64,000 nt of DNA from Antedon mediterranea (lineage: Eukaryota > Echinodermata > Crinoidea > Comatulida > Antedonidae). Shown here piece by piece: positions 1 to 12,302 of this stretch. The position numbers were made by a program, and so were the translations under genes. The notes under the pieces were generated by a model. That model saw only the letters and a program-made list of their open reading frames with translations, was not told the origin of the DNA and made no database searches. Every line of letters begins with the position of its first letter. The first letter of the stretch is position 1. Location: contig NC_092676.1 in the NCBI RefSeq assembly GCF_964355755.1, forward strand, positions 29,337,871-29,401,870, read 5' to 3'.

Positions 1-1735
1 TGAATATTGAAGATATTGCAGACAAATTTATATTTAGAATTGAAATTATATGAAGGATAGGGAACAGATATGTGGCTAACCATTAAATTAATTTATTTTA
101 TCGTGCATAACATCCAAGGTAGTTCACCGCTGGGTAAAAACTCAACTCGCAATAAACTCATCTCATTATTAAATACTGGGGAATGATCTGTAAATTATTA
201 TTCATGGAAAAAAAATATTCCTTCTTGAAATAAATTAAACTGCAGCAACTTGTAGTTAGCTTTAAATAGTTATACAGGTACTGTATAATGTGTACAAGTA
301 AAATATCCACTCTATCTATCTTAAATATTATAAATTACCAATGTATTTTTTTCTTGGTGTAAAGCTGTTTCAATATCCTATTGACTGGGAATAACTCCCA
401 GTAGGATTAATAGCATTCATTAATCTCTTTTAATCTCATCAACTGACATCTCCAAGGATTAAGAACGTTCATAAAAGGAATCAAACCTTTATCCTTATGC
501 ATAAAATAGTGTCTTTATAGGTGTAGTGTCTCAACAGTGATATAAACCTTCAACACTACTCACAGAACATGAAGAAAAGACAAGAATGTCTTTCACCACT
601 TTATATAATAATAGAAAGAATTTTATCAGTTGGGGAGATTTTTATCTTAGAGACTTTTAATCAACTTCTTTATTGTTCAACCGTAGATTCAAAAGAAATT
701 GATTTCCCCAACAGCCATGCATTATATATTTCCTTTTTTCAGGTAATGAGTTTTTATTTAAGATCAATATTTAGCTGTTTCCTTTTACGTTTGTTGTTGT
801 AATCTTTATCTAACTATTGTGAGGACGTTAACAAACTGGTAATAGTTATTTTTCTGCTTTCTTTTATTCCATTGTTGCTACTTGGGTCAGATTCCGTGCA
901 TTGGTTATTGATTTCGATATGAAGATATTTTGTTATTGTGATTGCCAAAAATCTCCTATTATACTTTATTAGTAACAAGTTTTGACATTTGGCATTTATG
1001 AGGGTGGTTGGGTAGGTTGTTCCGCCTATGGCAGATAAAGTTATCCCTTACAAATTTCTGTAAATTTTTTTTTAATGGACAGATACTATGACTTTATAAA
1101 AGGTCGTACCATCAACCATTAGAACTGTACTTCGGTAGTACAGCTGTTGTTAGAGCTATCCTCTTGAAACATAAAGTTGAATAAGTAAATAAAAGATGTA
1201 AAAACTAATAGTAATTTCTCCTAATTGCTAAAAGTAAAAGCAAATATATTAAAGAGATTTACTGCAAAGTGATTCTGTTTTGTCACAATAGCAAAAGGTC
1301 CTATATTAGTTTTAGTTTGCTTGCTCTGTAGGATGAGATCGCAAGACCTTTGTAAGTTTTGTTGGAACCACTTAGGATTAGGAGATAATGCTAATAAATG
1401 AAAGTAAGTAGATCTCTACGAGTTTACACAGGTTGATCAAAGAATATTGTATCTTTACTTTGGAGTCTGTTGGCTAAGTACTTATTAGTCTAAGTACTTG
1501 GTTTAAAACCTTACTATAATTCATATAGATATATATGATTGTTTGAACATCATAGTTTTATCTGAGTGGATGAAACCATGGAGCAAATTATTTCTTCATG
1601 ATGAAACTGTCTATTCATAACATTTTTTTTGGTTATCCAAAAAAAAGTGATGAATACTATACAGAGATCCAGATGACCCTTTATACTAATGAAACTAACT
1701 GTTATAGTAAAATAGAGTAGTTTAGTACAATAGTA

Positions 1736-1762
1736 AGTAGTAGTAGTAGTAGTAGTAGTATA
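1736..1762. repeat. (AGT)n microsatellite
   Basis: About nine consecutive AGT triplets, followed by an imperfect TATAATAGTAGT extension. It lies in non-coding DNA. Confidence 0.9.
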
Positions 1763-4700
1763 TAATAGTAGTATACTTGGTCTTTTTTTAGTTTTATCTG
1801 AGTTGATAAGCTATCTCCTAAAGAAGAACCTTTAAAATAACAACTGTATATTTTTTGCTTGATATTGAGCAAACAGAATATTTCAATAACCCTCAATATT
1901 TCTAAAATTAATATTTATCTTGGATGAATTTGCTTGAAGCTTCTAACAAACTATTGTCCATCGTATTTACCGTTCATTTTATAAATGCTTGGTTGATTTT
2001 AACACATGTCTTTTGGAAACAATATTAATTTCAACATAATCAGCTTGTTGAATGCTAATTTAATAGCTATATAAGATTACATTATTAAATATGTGAAGAG
2101 TAACAGCAAAATTAATTTGTTCTCTGTCTGTCTGGTAACTTATGACATCTGCTTTGACTTGTGAGCATTGATAGGAACGTTTAAAGCCATTCTTAGTGAC
2201 AGCACTTGTAAATAGGACTACCATAAGAATTGTTTTAAACCAAATAGTAAATATCTTTCATAAATTATTCATTTTCCTTGCTTTCAATTGTCAAAAGATT
2301 GTTTTTACACCTTTTGTTACGATAGTATCAAATATAATTTTACATCATTTCATTGTAAAAATAACATTTTCTCACCATTGTTACTATTACATTGATTGTC
2401 TTTTATTATTCTTTGTTGACTTTAACGATTCTACTTGAATAACAACTAAATTACCGATAATAATGACTTGTCTCGGGTTACATATATAGCGCCATCATGG
2501 CAAATTAATGAGAACGTTTTGTCCATGCTGACTTTTTTACAGTATTGTCTTGTTATCATAGAAGCAGGTGTGTTAAAAATACTAAATAATAATAGTGTAA
2601 AAAGAATTACTAAAGAAAGTTAGAAAGAATCAATTTTTAATTTAAGATTTTGTTACAATAATTTGTAAGGTTCTATTCAAAATGAATAACACTCAAAACT
2701 AGGAACAACACTAGATTAGTAAAATTACGCTTGTTTCAGCAACTTATAGCACCCATGAAAGAGTCCAACCGGTTATGCCTAAACCAAACCTTTACTGATA
2801 AAAGTAGAGGCTTAGGAAACTGTAGAACACCATTAGAAACACTGAAGTAATATTGTACAAAGCTTTTTAAACAGGCTTTTGTTACTCTTGCCTGGGGGTA
2901 GGAGACCATTTTACACCCCTTTGATGATGAGTGTGAATGCAACAAGTTTTCAAACCTACCTGTTGTTATTAGATATAGGTGTTCTTGTAGAAAAGTCAAC
3001 AATATTGTTGAGATTTTGATGGACAGAGAATTATAGCATGTAAAGTAGGCCGCTCATGCTGTGGGAAAGAAATGTACTTTTTTTACACATTTCTTCTTAA
3101 TCTTAAAACAATAGACGACAATAAAGATGTGGAAGCCATCAATTATGCAATGTTAACTGTTAACTAATATCTGCAGAATCTAGAATTTAGAATGCATTTA
3201 AGATAATAGCAAGCTTTCGTTTCAGAACGGTAGACGATTGGAGACGGTAATTCAATATTTATTTTCCGCAGTCGTAGTCTATTATTGTCTATAAACGAAA
3301 GCTTTACTATTATTAAAACTACAATTATGAATTTATGAACCATAAACCTCAATTGATTGAAAGTATTATAAAAATAACATTATATTTGAATAACTTATCT
3401 AGACTTATTTAAAATAACATAGAACGATAGTTGTTGGGCGTGATAGAAACATTCACATAAAACATTCAAATCTTTAATTAGATTACCAAGATGAAAGTAT
3501 TTAGAGTTTACGAGACACTGTTTCATTAGTTACTCCATCATTTTGCTAACGAAAAGAAAATATTTTGATTACTTTTTTTTATCAATAATTGATAGACAGT
3601 TAGTGTAATGTTGATTTCCACATCCACAAGAAAACGAAAGAGTTAAAATTATCAATTTGTCTGGAGAATTTTGATGAACCTGTTTCAAACCAAAGGATGA
3701 TGCGGCAAAATGTTGATAGGAAATGAATGATTCAAGTTAGGCCCCCATCAGGTTCAAGGCTTGGCTCATCCTTACCCCAAGAGATGTAGTATTTCTACGC
3801 AACTAACACTAACTGTAGAGGGCAGCATATCACAACCTGTATACTATAAGATCTTTTATTATACATTTTATTAGAAAATGAATTAAATTCATTCATTATA
3901 TCATAGCATTAATAGAATATCTGATAATTCATCATTTTGAATGGAATATTTCCAAAAGGTTTTTTTTTCTGTAAAATATAGACAGGTTGTTTTTAACTGA
4001 AAATTATGCGTAATTTATTTCACTTACCACATGTTTCTTTTAGTCATTTCAATTCAAGGCTGTCCATTTTTTTTTTTCTAGTTTTGTTAAAAACATTTTT
4101 TCCCGTCTAAATCTGAAAATAAACATTGCAACATCTTGGTTCTTTGTTCTCTTTATGATTCTCTTTGTTGTGTGTGAATCCATTATGACATGAGCAGGAT
4201 TACCAACATCAATGTGTCAATTGTTTGCACATTAATTACATAGAAGTTTGCAGACATTACTACCAAATGTGATCAAACACGCATTTAAAAGGATCAACAA
4301 TATTGACAAATGTTACACATGGTTCAATTATAAATGGATTATAACGCTTAAAGATGAGATAACTATAATAATGTGTGTTTAATAAATATAATGGCATTTA
4401 TGGTTAGGATTTATTTAAACTCTTACTTCTTGGTGTGATTCTTGAGTTTTGAAGTAAAATTATTAAGTTCTTTTTTTGGGGAATGTTTGTTAAAAATACT
4501 AAGTTGGCATTTATGGTTTATTTAAACTCTTACTTCTTCTTGGTATGATTCTTTTGGAATTTGATTGTATTTTTTTAACATGAAAGTTATTAAATTCTTT
4601 TTTGGGGAATGTTTGTTTGTGGAAATGTTGATGTTAGACTGATAGTTGGTTATTATTAGTTAAGCTAAGAATCTAAAACATGGGCCTAGGCTATAGAAAT

Positions 4701-5071
4701 AATACGCTCCATTTACAGATAATAACAACACAGCAAGGCAATTTGTTTCCTCTGCGGACCTGATCAAAATATCTGACTGTGTTATCTTTGGAAGTTTCAA
4801 ATTTACATGACCAGATGTTTGTAGACTTTCTGGTCCAGACGTCTTCCAAGTTTGCATTCCTTGGCGGCAGCTAAAACAACAAGTGTGTCCTCGTGGCTTG
4901 AGATGAAGCAACCGATCTTCTTACGACATCTTGACTGCCGAACATTGATATCAATTACATCATTATCAGACATTGTCATATAGTTAGATTTATAACAGTA
5001 CATGAAATATGGTTTTAAAATCTTTTGGATTTATATTGAATGAATGTTCATAAATTTGCATTAAAACATTC

Positions 5072-5197
5072 TTTAAGCTCTGTCTACACTATCAAACTAG
5101 TTTGACAAAAAAGGTATGATGTGCCCAAATATGGTGGTGGTGGGCACATCACATACTTTTGTCAAACTAGTTTAATAGTGTAGACAGAGCTTAAAGA
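5072..5197. mobile_element. MITE family A copy 1 (TA-flanked hairpin element)
   Basis: Near-perfect palindromic element. The left arm CTCTGTCTACACTATCAAAC is mirrored by the right arm, and the centre contains 'gtgcccaaatatggtggtgg'. The ends read TTTAAGCTCTG and CAGAGCTTAAA, which fits a TA target duplication and a Tc1/mariner-like non-autonomous origin. This is the reference copy for at least ten others in the window. It has no coding capacity. Confidence 0.85.
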
Positions 5198-6067
5198 ATT
5201 TTGTGACTGTTTCTGGGTGTCTGAATATTGATATCAAATTGCTGGGTTGCGTTGAGTTACCCAACATGTTTACAATCATATTTAACAGGAAATGATTTAT
5301 CAAAATTATGAAATAATGCAAATAATGAATACATATCAGGAGATTAACAAGATCAACGTATGTGGTTGATTTAATGTAAACAACGTGCCATTGTCGTACG
5401 TCGCAAATAAAATCACGATTATGCCTCAAACTTCTCTGATTGGCTGGTTAGATAATTTCAAAGAATGTTATTCCTGATTGGTGTATTTGTCTACCAACCA
5501 ACTGTTCAGTTTGCACCTGGATTTTTCTGCGTGGATATCAAGTTTAAGGCGATCGTATGTGCAATACCGCCCCCTACTGTGAACTGTCCTGTTCTTGCCT
5601 TTTGATGTCGTCGTAGTTAACAAGATCTTTCACAGCCTTTACTATCTTAGTCTCTGAACAGGTGTCATTTTCTTCAGTCCCCCTTTGGTTACTTTCATGT
5701 TTATATCAATTTTGTTGCTTTTTTCATGGCCTAAAATCTGTTGTGTTGTTTTCCATAAATGTAATGGTTATCTTTATTTATTTATAACAAATATACTTTA
5801 TCATTAAATTATAGACTAAAGTTCTTAATCATAAAATACAATATCACATAAGTTGATCATAACTGTACTGTACATCCAACACATTTATTTAACAATCAAA
5901 AATACTATTTGTTATTAAACAGAATGTATTATATAACATCTAAATAAATTCCTGTCATTTGATTGGATGGTTGTGGGTCACATGGCGTGTCACTGTTTAA
6001 CAATTGTCAAAATTTACAGAATGTAAAAATATTGATGGTTAAATGTAATTTATTTTTTATTTTACAG

Positions 6068-7562
6068 TTTTGGTCAAAACGGCATGTACCTAGAAGCTGA
6101 AATAAATGATGTCATAGATATAATCTGCCCGCACACGAACGACACGGACGAAGACCGCTACAAGGCGCAATACCACACGTTTATACAAGTGCCGTATGTA
6201 AGCTATGAAAGCTGTAATGTAACTAAAGCTAACAAGACAGAAAAATTTCTTTTGAAATGCAATAGACCATTTGATGAAAATAAATATACGTTATTATTCC
6301 AATCATGGACGCCATACCCACGTGGAACTAGGTTCGTGGCTGGACAATCTTATTATTATATTAGTAAGTATGCAAATTATTCTCTTTACAATTCTATGCA
6401 AATTATAACAGGTTTCAGGAGTTTTGAATTGGGGTGGGAGTGTGTCAGGGCCTATTGAATTGGGGTGGGGGTGTGTCAGGGCCTATTGAATTGGGGTGGG
6501 GGCGTGTCAGGGCCTATTGAATTGGGGTGGGGGCGTGTCAGGGCCTAAAAATGTTAAAATGCCTCATGATGCTCAATGATTATTGCATTATATCTACAGT
6601 AGTTTGTTTTTCTTTAATATTACTACTTATTTTTTTGTTTTTTATAGCAACTGCAAATGGTTCACCTGACGGAATAGACCAAACTGAAGGAGGCTTATGT
6701 GAGACACATAATATGCGACTTGAAGTACATATAATAGACCCAAGTAAATATCCTATTTTGAATTATTTAGTTTAAATCATTGATCTGTAAAGCAATAAAA
6801 TCAGCACCTTAAAGCTCTGTCTACACTATCAAAATTGTACCCAAATATGGTAGTGATATGACATCATCATGTCCATATATGGGTACATCACTTTTTTTCA
6901 CATAAAGTTTGATACTGTAGACAATTAAAAAAAAAAATGTATGTTCCAAGTTCCAATCAAAAATCATAATTATGTCAAATTTATTTATATTTCAGGTCCA
7001 CCTGTGCCAAGAGTAACGACGACACAACGACCAAAAGACACAACAACAAGTCCACTTGTGCATACTACGACAAGAAAATCTGTAGAAAGGACCAAACGAC
7101 CACCACCTACAGGTATGTTTAAATCATTATAGCTTGTTTCTCACTTGGACGTAATATGCGCAATATGAGTTAGCCAATCACAAGCAACTGTTTGAATGAT
7201 CCATCGCATTGTGATTGCTCAAATAATTAGTGTTGTGTTTACATCCATGTGTTCCTAGTGATGACCAACAAAATATTTATTTATTTTCAGCTTTCAACAA
7301 TTTTTTTTTTAAATTTTTACCCTTATGCCATTTAGTTTAAATTTCTACTTTTAAATAAATTATAAATAAAAATAAACAAATCACATACGCTCTATTCATT
7401 TTAAAATTATGTTTATTTTCAGTTAAACCTAAACCTACGGACAAAATAGGAAATAAAAATGGATACGACAAACAGACTGAAACAGGTTCAGCGTGTCGAT
7501 ACCAAATGTCATCATTGCTGCTGCTAGCCTCCTGCCTCATAGCTAGAGTCAGATGGCACTAG
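6068..7562 (+). CDS. Ephrin, GPI-anchored type (3' four exons, 5' incomplete)
   Basis: Cell-surface ligand for Eph receptor tyrosine kinases. Exons are 6068-6363, 6648-6743, 6996-7112 and 7423-7562 (stop TAG at 7560). All junctions are GT-AG and the phases agree. The first two exons encode the ephrin receptor-binding domain: the 'DIICPH' motif, the 'YESCN' and 'LLKCNRPF' cysteine segments, 'SWTPYPRGTRF', 'GQSYYYI', then, across the junction, 'TTANGSPDGIDQTEGGLC'. NDT, NVT and NKT are potential N-glycosylation sites. Next comes a Thr/Pro-rich stalk (TTTQRP, DTTTSP, HTTTRK). The protein ends with a short hydrophobic tail, SSLLLLASCLIA, followed by basic RVRWH, as in a GPI-attachment signal. There is no cytoplasmic tail or PDZ ligand as in ephrin-B. 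The signal-peptide exon is missing, because exon 6068 begins with the third base of a split codon. The family call is secure. The GPI call is inferred from the tail. Confidence 0.93.
6426..6549 (+). repeat. 31-bp tandem repeat, about 4 copies
   Basis: The unit starts gaattggggtgggggtgtgt and recurs at 6426, 6457, 6488 and 6519 with single-base changes. It lies in the ephrin intron between 6363 and 6648 and makes up almost half of it. The G-rich strand is the coding strand. Confidence 0.9.
6808..6927. mobile_element. MITE family A copy 2
   Basis: Same arms as the copy near 5.1 kb (AAAGCTCTGTCTACACTATC at the left, AGTTTGATACTGTAGAC at the right) and the same centre with 'tgacatcatcatgtccata'. 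It sits in the ephrin intron between exons 6743 and 6996. The right end is degraded. Confidence 0.85.
7131..7262. mobile_element. MITE family B, degenerate copy
   Basis: Divergent relative of the TTGGTTCCCA...TGGGAACCAA hairpin family. It retains 'agccaatcacaagc', 'gatccatcgcattgtgattg' and worn ends (cttgtttctcacttgg, catgtgttccta). It lies in the last ephrin intron. Confidence 0.55.
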
Positions 7563-9665
7563 TCTCTGCAATCCAGACACTTTTGTATAAAGACTGTAAA
7601 TTATTGTAAAATTATACTTAGTGGAAACTTATTTTGTAAGAAAAGTGCCTAATCTAATGTCACATGTTTTTTTAAACAAATTTGATTTATTGTAATCCAC
7701 ATACAAAGCTTCTTATTTTAAAATCAAGTTGTTCATTTTTTAAGTATATGATCGAGTGTAGTACTCTATACAGCACTTACACGTGGAGTTATACTCTATT
7801 CATGGACCTATCAGTTATATGTACATGCTCTATTGAAGTAAACATGTATTTATTATCAATGTCTTCTCTCTGAATTTAGTCTAGGGGGTGGGATTATAAT
7901 ATTCAAACATGGGATTATACTCGGTCATATATATAAATGAACTAAACGCTGCACTTTTCTTGCAAGACATGCCACAACAAGAGAGATATATCATTTTGTA
8001 TGAAACATAAATTTTATTGTATTAATAAACTGCTACTATATATTGATGTTTGAGAGAAAACAAGAAAATCGCTGAGTGGACATTTTCTACTTTTGTAGAC
8101 GTCATTTCTGTTTTAAAACAAAATCTCAATTTTTACTGAGATTTTCATAACAGAAAGGCATTTGTAATAAGTTTGGTGATTTGTTTTTTAATTTTGTCTT
8201 GGTAATGTGTTTTTAATTTTCATATTTTAAGTTGAATCTGTATGTTTACAATGCTGCTTTTTATAATATACAATGTTGTCTAAATATTAATCACTGTCCA
8301 TGGATTAAGCACCAACTTAATGTTACCCAGCATGCATTGCATTCAATTATGTAAAGTAATATTAATTCCCTTGTTTCGTACTTAGGATAAGAAAGTGTAA
8401 CACCTACTATCTGTTTTTCTTTCCACCGACGACGTTTTTACACTTGTATTATTTATTTTAATTTTATTTGCATCATTGTCTAATTTTCGTTAGGTCATCA
8501 AAAGTTTAAGCAAACATAGATTATAAACAGGGTGTGACAGAAAGCATTATTAAAACTAAGCTGCTTAGTTATAGCATTTGATTTGAAGTCTGCAAAACAA
8601 ATAGTTATTCAAAATACAATTATGGATCGTTCTTTCATAATGGTTAATTTGGTGCACAATAGTTTTAAGAAGATGTATATGTAAGGATAATTTATTTAAT
8701 GTTTGTATATACTAGCTTCGGAAGCATTCTACTAATAAAATATAAAATAAGATTTTTGTTTAACGATTTTAATATTTGTACACAATTATTTTCAGTTTTT
8801 CTATTATTAGAAGATTTGAAAGATTCTTATAATTGTCTGTTTTCTAAGCAAACCCTAAACAATGATTATTTTAAGAAGAGTTTCTAATTTTTTGAGTTGA
8901 TCCCAGAAATAGCATCATGAATAAAATAATGATATTGACGATCGAATCTGGACAAAGAAATAAAATTAAGGCAAAATTTACTTACATTTAAGTTGTAGAA
9001 TCATGTTGAACCATAAGACTAATTTGTTTAAAACTCATTTTATTCAAAGCCAATTAAATGTTAATTTAGAAACCATATATTTTATAAAATAATTGAATTT
9101 AGAAAAGACTGATTTCATTAATAGTTCTTATCTTAAGTTTTAGCAATATACCATTTTAACTAAGAGTAATGTTTGAAAATATTATAGACATGCAAGAAAA
9201 TTACTAATTCTTTTTAAATGTTGGATAAAAACATTTTTTTATTTGAATTTAACATTATCTATTTTTTTAACCGATTGGTCAATTAGTCCATGTAACAAAA
9301 ACTATTTTCCTTTCACGTTCAAGTTCAATAAATAGATATGTATTAAAATGTTGCTGACACATTTTTTGTGTCGATTTTGGATAAACAATAATAAAATATC
9401 CATGGTAACAAAGTTCTGAAAATATATGTTGGTTTAAAAAGTACAAAGAAATTGTAATTAATATTAAGATCTTTCAGAAAAGTTGTAATAATTTATATTC
9501 TTGTATGGACGTCTAATGTTTGTTTAAACTCCTAACAAAGTTTTTAAAAAGACGAACGTACAAATTTTTTGGTTGAAGAAGGTATTACGACAAAAAATTA
9601 AAAAAATACTTTTATGATAATGATGTATCTTGGGTAGTTTTATTTGTGTGCATTACTATTATTTA
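7563..9665. other. Ephrin 3'UTR and downstream AT-rich spacer
   Basis: The ephrin 3'UTR starts after the stop codon at 7562. A canonical AATAAA at 8024-8029 is the first clear poly(A) signal candidate, about 460 bp downstream. Another AATAAA is near 8920. I see no coding exon in the rest of this AT-rich stretch. Confidence 0.5.
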
Positions 9666-9666
9666 T

Positions 9667-9793
9667 TTGGTTCCCATAGTGCCGCACGGGCGCAGACGCA
9701 ACGCACGCGAATTGACCAATGACAAGCGATTTGAATAATCCATCGCTTGTGATTGGTCAAATTGCTTGCATTTGCGTCCAATGGGAACCAAGC
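9667..9793. mobile_element. MITE family B, best-preserved copy
   Basis: Inverted-repeat element. The left arm TTGGTTCCCATAGTG and right arm CCAATGGGAACCAAG are complementary. The inner arms 'attgaccaatgacaagcgat' and 'atcgcttgtgattggtcaa' also pair, so nearly the whole unit can fold into a hairpin. Other copies are near 7.13, 11.04 and 16.61 kb. Confidence 0.8.
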
Positions 9794-10283
9794 TTTCATA
9801 TTAACTAAACTAACGACGTTTGTGAATGGTGATGATGTGATGACGACAGTCGTGACGATTCAACAAAAAAACAAATGCCAATTTTAAAGAATTAAGCGTC
9901 TGGAAAAACAGAAGATAAAAATAGTACAAGATAAAAAAAAACTGTCGGATTAAATACACCTTCAAAAAATAATGCATCATTTGTGACCGTAACAACAGGC
10001 GCGTGTGTGAATTACACAGATCATTGACGACGACGCGAGATGGGTGCTCCGTCGCCGCCGAGTTCAAATTGATGAATTTACAAGATTTTAGACTCCGTGA
10101 CTGAGCCGAGGGACTGTTCTGAAGTCGTTAGCATTAGAATAGATATTTTACAATCCCAAACAATGTTTCCTCCTGATTTCAAATTCCCCAGCCAGTACAA
10201 TCCCAATAATATTCGTGTCGCCATGTTGGAGCTACATTTTCTTAATAAAAAAAATCATGGTTCTAACATCTGCGACAAGTTCG

Positions 10284-10472
10284 CATTAAGACCAATCTAC
10301 ACATAGACAAGCGGTAATGGTAACAAAAATAATGTAGAATCTATGTTATTTACCATTTACACAAACCGCGGAGTGCTCAGGATAGATAGGCCTACAGATT
10401 CTACGTGGAACAAGCTACGCTGTTTTTCCGCTTACCGTTACCGCTTGTGTCTGTGTAAATCGACCTTTAATT
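10284..10472. mobile_element. TTAA-flanked TIR element (189 bp)
   Basis: Imperfect terminal inverted repeats of about 36 bp. The left end TTAAGACCAATCTACACATA pairs with the right end ending in GTGTAAATCGACCTTTAA, and GACAAGCGGTAATGGTAA pairs with TTACCGTTACCGCTTGTG. TTAA at both ends suggests a TTAA target site. It has no coding capacity. Confidence 0.7.
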
Positions 10473-11038
10473 ATATTTCACCCAGCCTCTATACCAATTA
10501 TCATAACTAAAGTAAGTTAATATATATATATTAAGAAAGGTGCTTAATGTCGCAATTTTAATCTGAACCATAATCAGGCCAACTTTTTTTTCAGCTCTAT
10601 TTTAATTATGTAATAAAAACAGAAATCAATACTCGTGAATAGGCTGAACAAAGCCTGTATTATTGTGATCATCGGTATGACTCAGTCACGGCAGCAACTG
10701 GGAAGGGTTTATTACCTATTGTCGCATCATTAGGCATTATACCGTCTGTAGACTTCGATTAAATTAATGTTAATTTTGATGGAGGAAATTACAGAGAGGT
10801 ATTTTACATAGGCCATGATTGAAAGTAAATGAAGCGATGCGTTTAATAATTAAACGCACTCGTTTCAAGGTCATAGTTGGTTACCAGTATTAATTGAATA
10901 GGCAGGTTTGAATTTTAAATTGTATGGAGCATACGTGCGCGCGAAGCCGTTCCGTTTCTAGGCATACGTACGTTGACGTCAAACGTCCTACTCACGTCGA
11001 ATGCGTCACGTCATATTATTAACTGCAGCTCACTAAAG

Positions 11039-11200
11039 CGTGGTTCCCACTAGAGATGCAACGCAAGCCAGTTGACCAATGACAAGCTACTGTTCGAATA
11101 TCCATTTTATATTTGTATGTACTGTACTTTTGAAAAGGCCAACAGAATTGAATTGAATTGAATTGAATTGAATAATCCATTTACGTTGCGTTAAGAAGAA
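11039..11200. mobile_element. MITE family B copy interrupted by a GAATT-tailed insertion
   Basis: The left arm 'tggttcccactagagatgca' and inner arm 'gaccaatgacaagc' match family B. At about 11095 the element is interrupted by roughly 80 bp ending in (GAATT)n at 11144-11173. The sequence 'gaatatccat' before the insert and 'gaataatccat' after it look like a target-site duplication, so this is probably the 3' end of a retroposon. Confidence 0.6.
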
Positions 11201-12134
11201 TAGGGCTGATAATTATGACGTCATATAAATTCGATAGCCTTATTCTTTTATTGTATCGATTTTTGCTCGGAACGGGACCTTTAAGTTTGGGTCCCACACG
11301 CAACGCAAGGACAACGTAAATGATTTGACCAATCTTATTATAATTATTAAAATTATCGCAATAAACACTATTATGTTATTGTAGTTCCAATAGTCCTGAT
11401 TGTGTATCCACAAATTCGATTTTTCTTTATAGAACTGTCACCGTTTTCATTTTTATATAATAACACATCATTAGTAGAATTATATTTACAAAAGTATCTA
11501 TTAAGAAAAGTGTAAAGTCGGTCGAACTTTGATCGCTAATCAACATCAGCCTCATATTATAAGAATCATTGCCTGCATAAACAAGGCTGTTGATACGAGG
11601 CATCATTACGTGATACGACGAGGCCCTAATATAACATCATTAACCGAATTAAATGTCGTTACGTCGATATCTAACGAGCCATAAACGAACGCCCATTCAC
11701 AGAAAATGTTCTCTATTGTAAAAATGTAGGTCTGTAGTTATAACACATTACTATTGTTTCCAGGGGACTATTGAATATACAATAGCTAGCTTTGAAGTGA
11801 TATTCGATCACAAAAAATCACAATGTCTTATCATATAATAGTATCGTATCCATACGACAATTATACGGCCAAAATGATGGTGTTATTCGTAAAACAATGG
11901 TTAATTTTTCCTGATATCATCACAGATCATCACAAGTTGACAATATCGGAGGTAATTTATCGGTAATCAAACCAAACACATTTGTTAATAACGGGAAGAG
12001 TTCACCAGTTTACTTTACTTCTTTTAACGTATACGAACTATATCCTACGAAGAATGCTGCAATATGGAAGAACTAACATTTCATATTGACATTCCATATC
12101 CTTGTTGACCTCTCTCCGGATTTTTACCCTCCCT

Positions 12135-12302
12135 GAAAGGGCCTTTCACACTGAATCGAACGCCAAAGATGTTTCGTTTTCACGACGCTTCACGCGGCTA
12201 TGCGCCAATCGATGTGCGATCAAACCGAAATATTGACGTTCGATTGGATTTACCGGCGCCGGAACGGAACCGTGCAAGAACAGGTGTGAAAGACCCTTTA
12301 AC
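12135..12302. mobile_element. MITE family C (TIR AAAGGGCCTTTCACAC)
   Basis: The left end 'aaagggcctttcacac' pairs with the right end 'gtgtgaaagaccctttaa'. The inside is also partly palindromic. A second, shorter member with 'gtctttcacacc' and 'ggtgtgaaggacc' lies near 49.06 kb. A 102-codon minus-strand frame and a 69-codon plus-strand frame cross it and are not treated as genes. Confidence 0.7.

Larger units (their letters stand above)
1..6067. other. Non-coding stretch upstream of ephrin exon 2
   Basis: No open frame here has the composition, splice context or homology of a coding exon. The short ORFs are AT-rich random frames. The stretch holds an AGT microsatellite, one copy of the abundant hairpin MITE family (near 5.1 kb) and homopolymer runs. 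It is either upstream intergenic DNA or the first intron of the ephrin gene, whose signal-peptide exon I could not find. A hydrophobic frame starting at 5697 was considered and rejected. Confidence 0.6.

Noticed and set aside
5697-5770. Hydrophobic frame MFISILLLFSW upstream of ephrin exon 2
   Set aside because: Lacks the conserved W-N-S/T-N-P segment that should end ephrin exon 1, and has no donor in the required phase.
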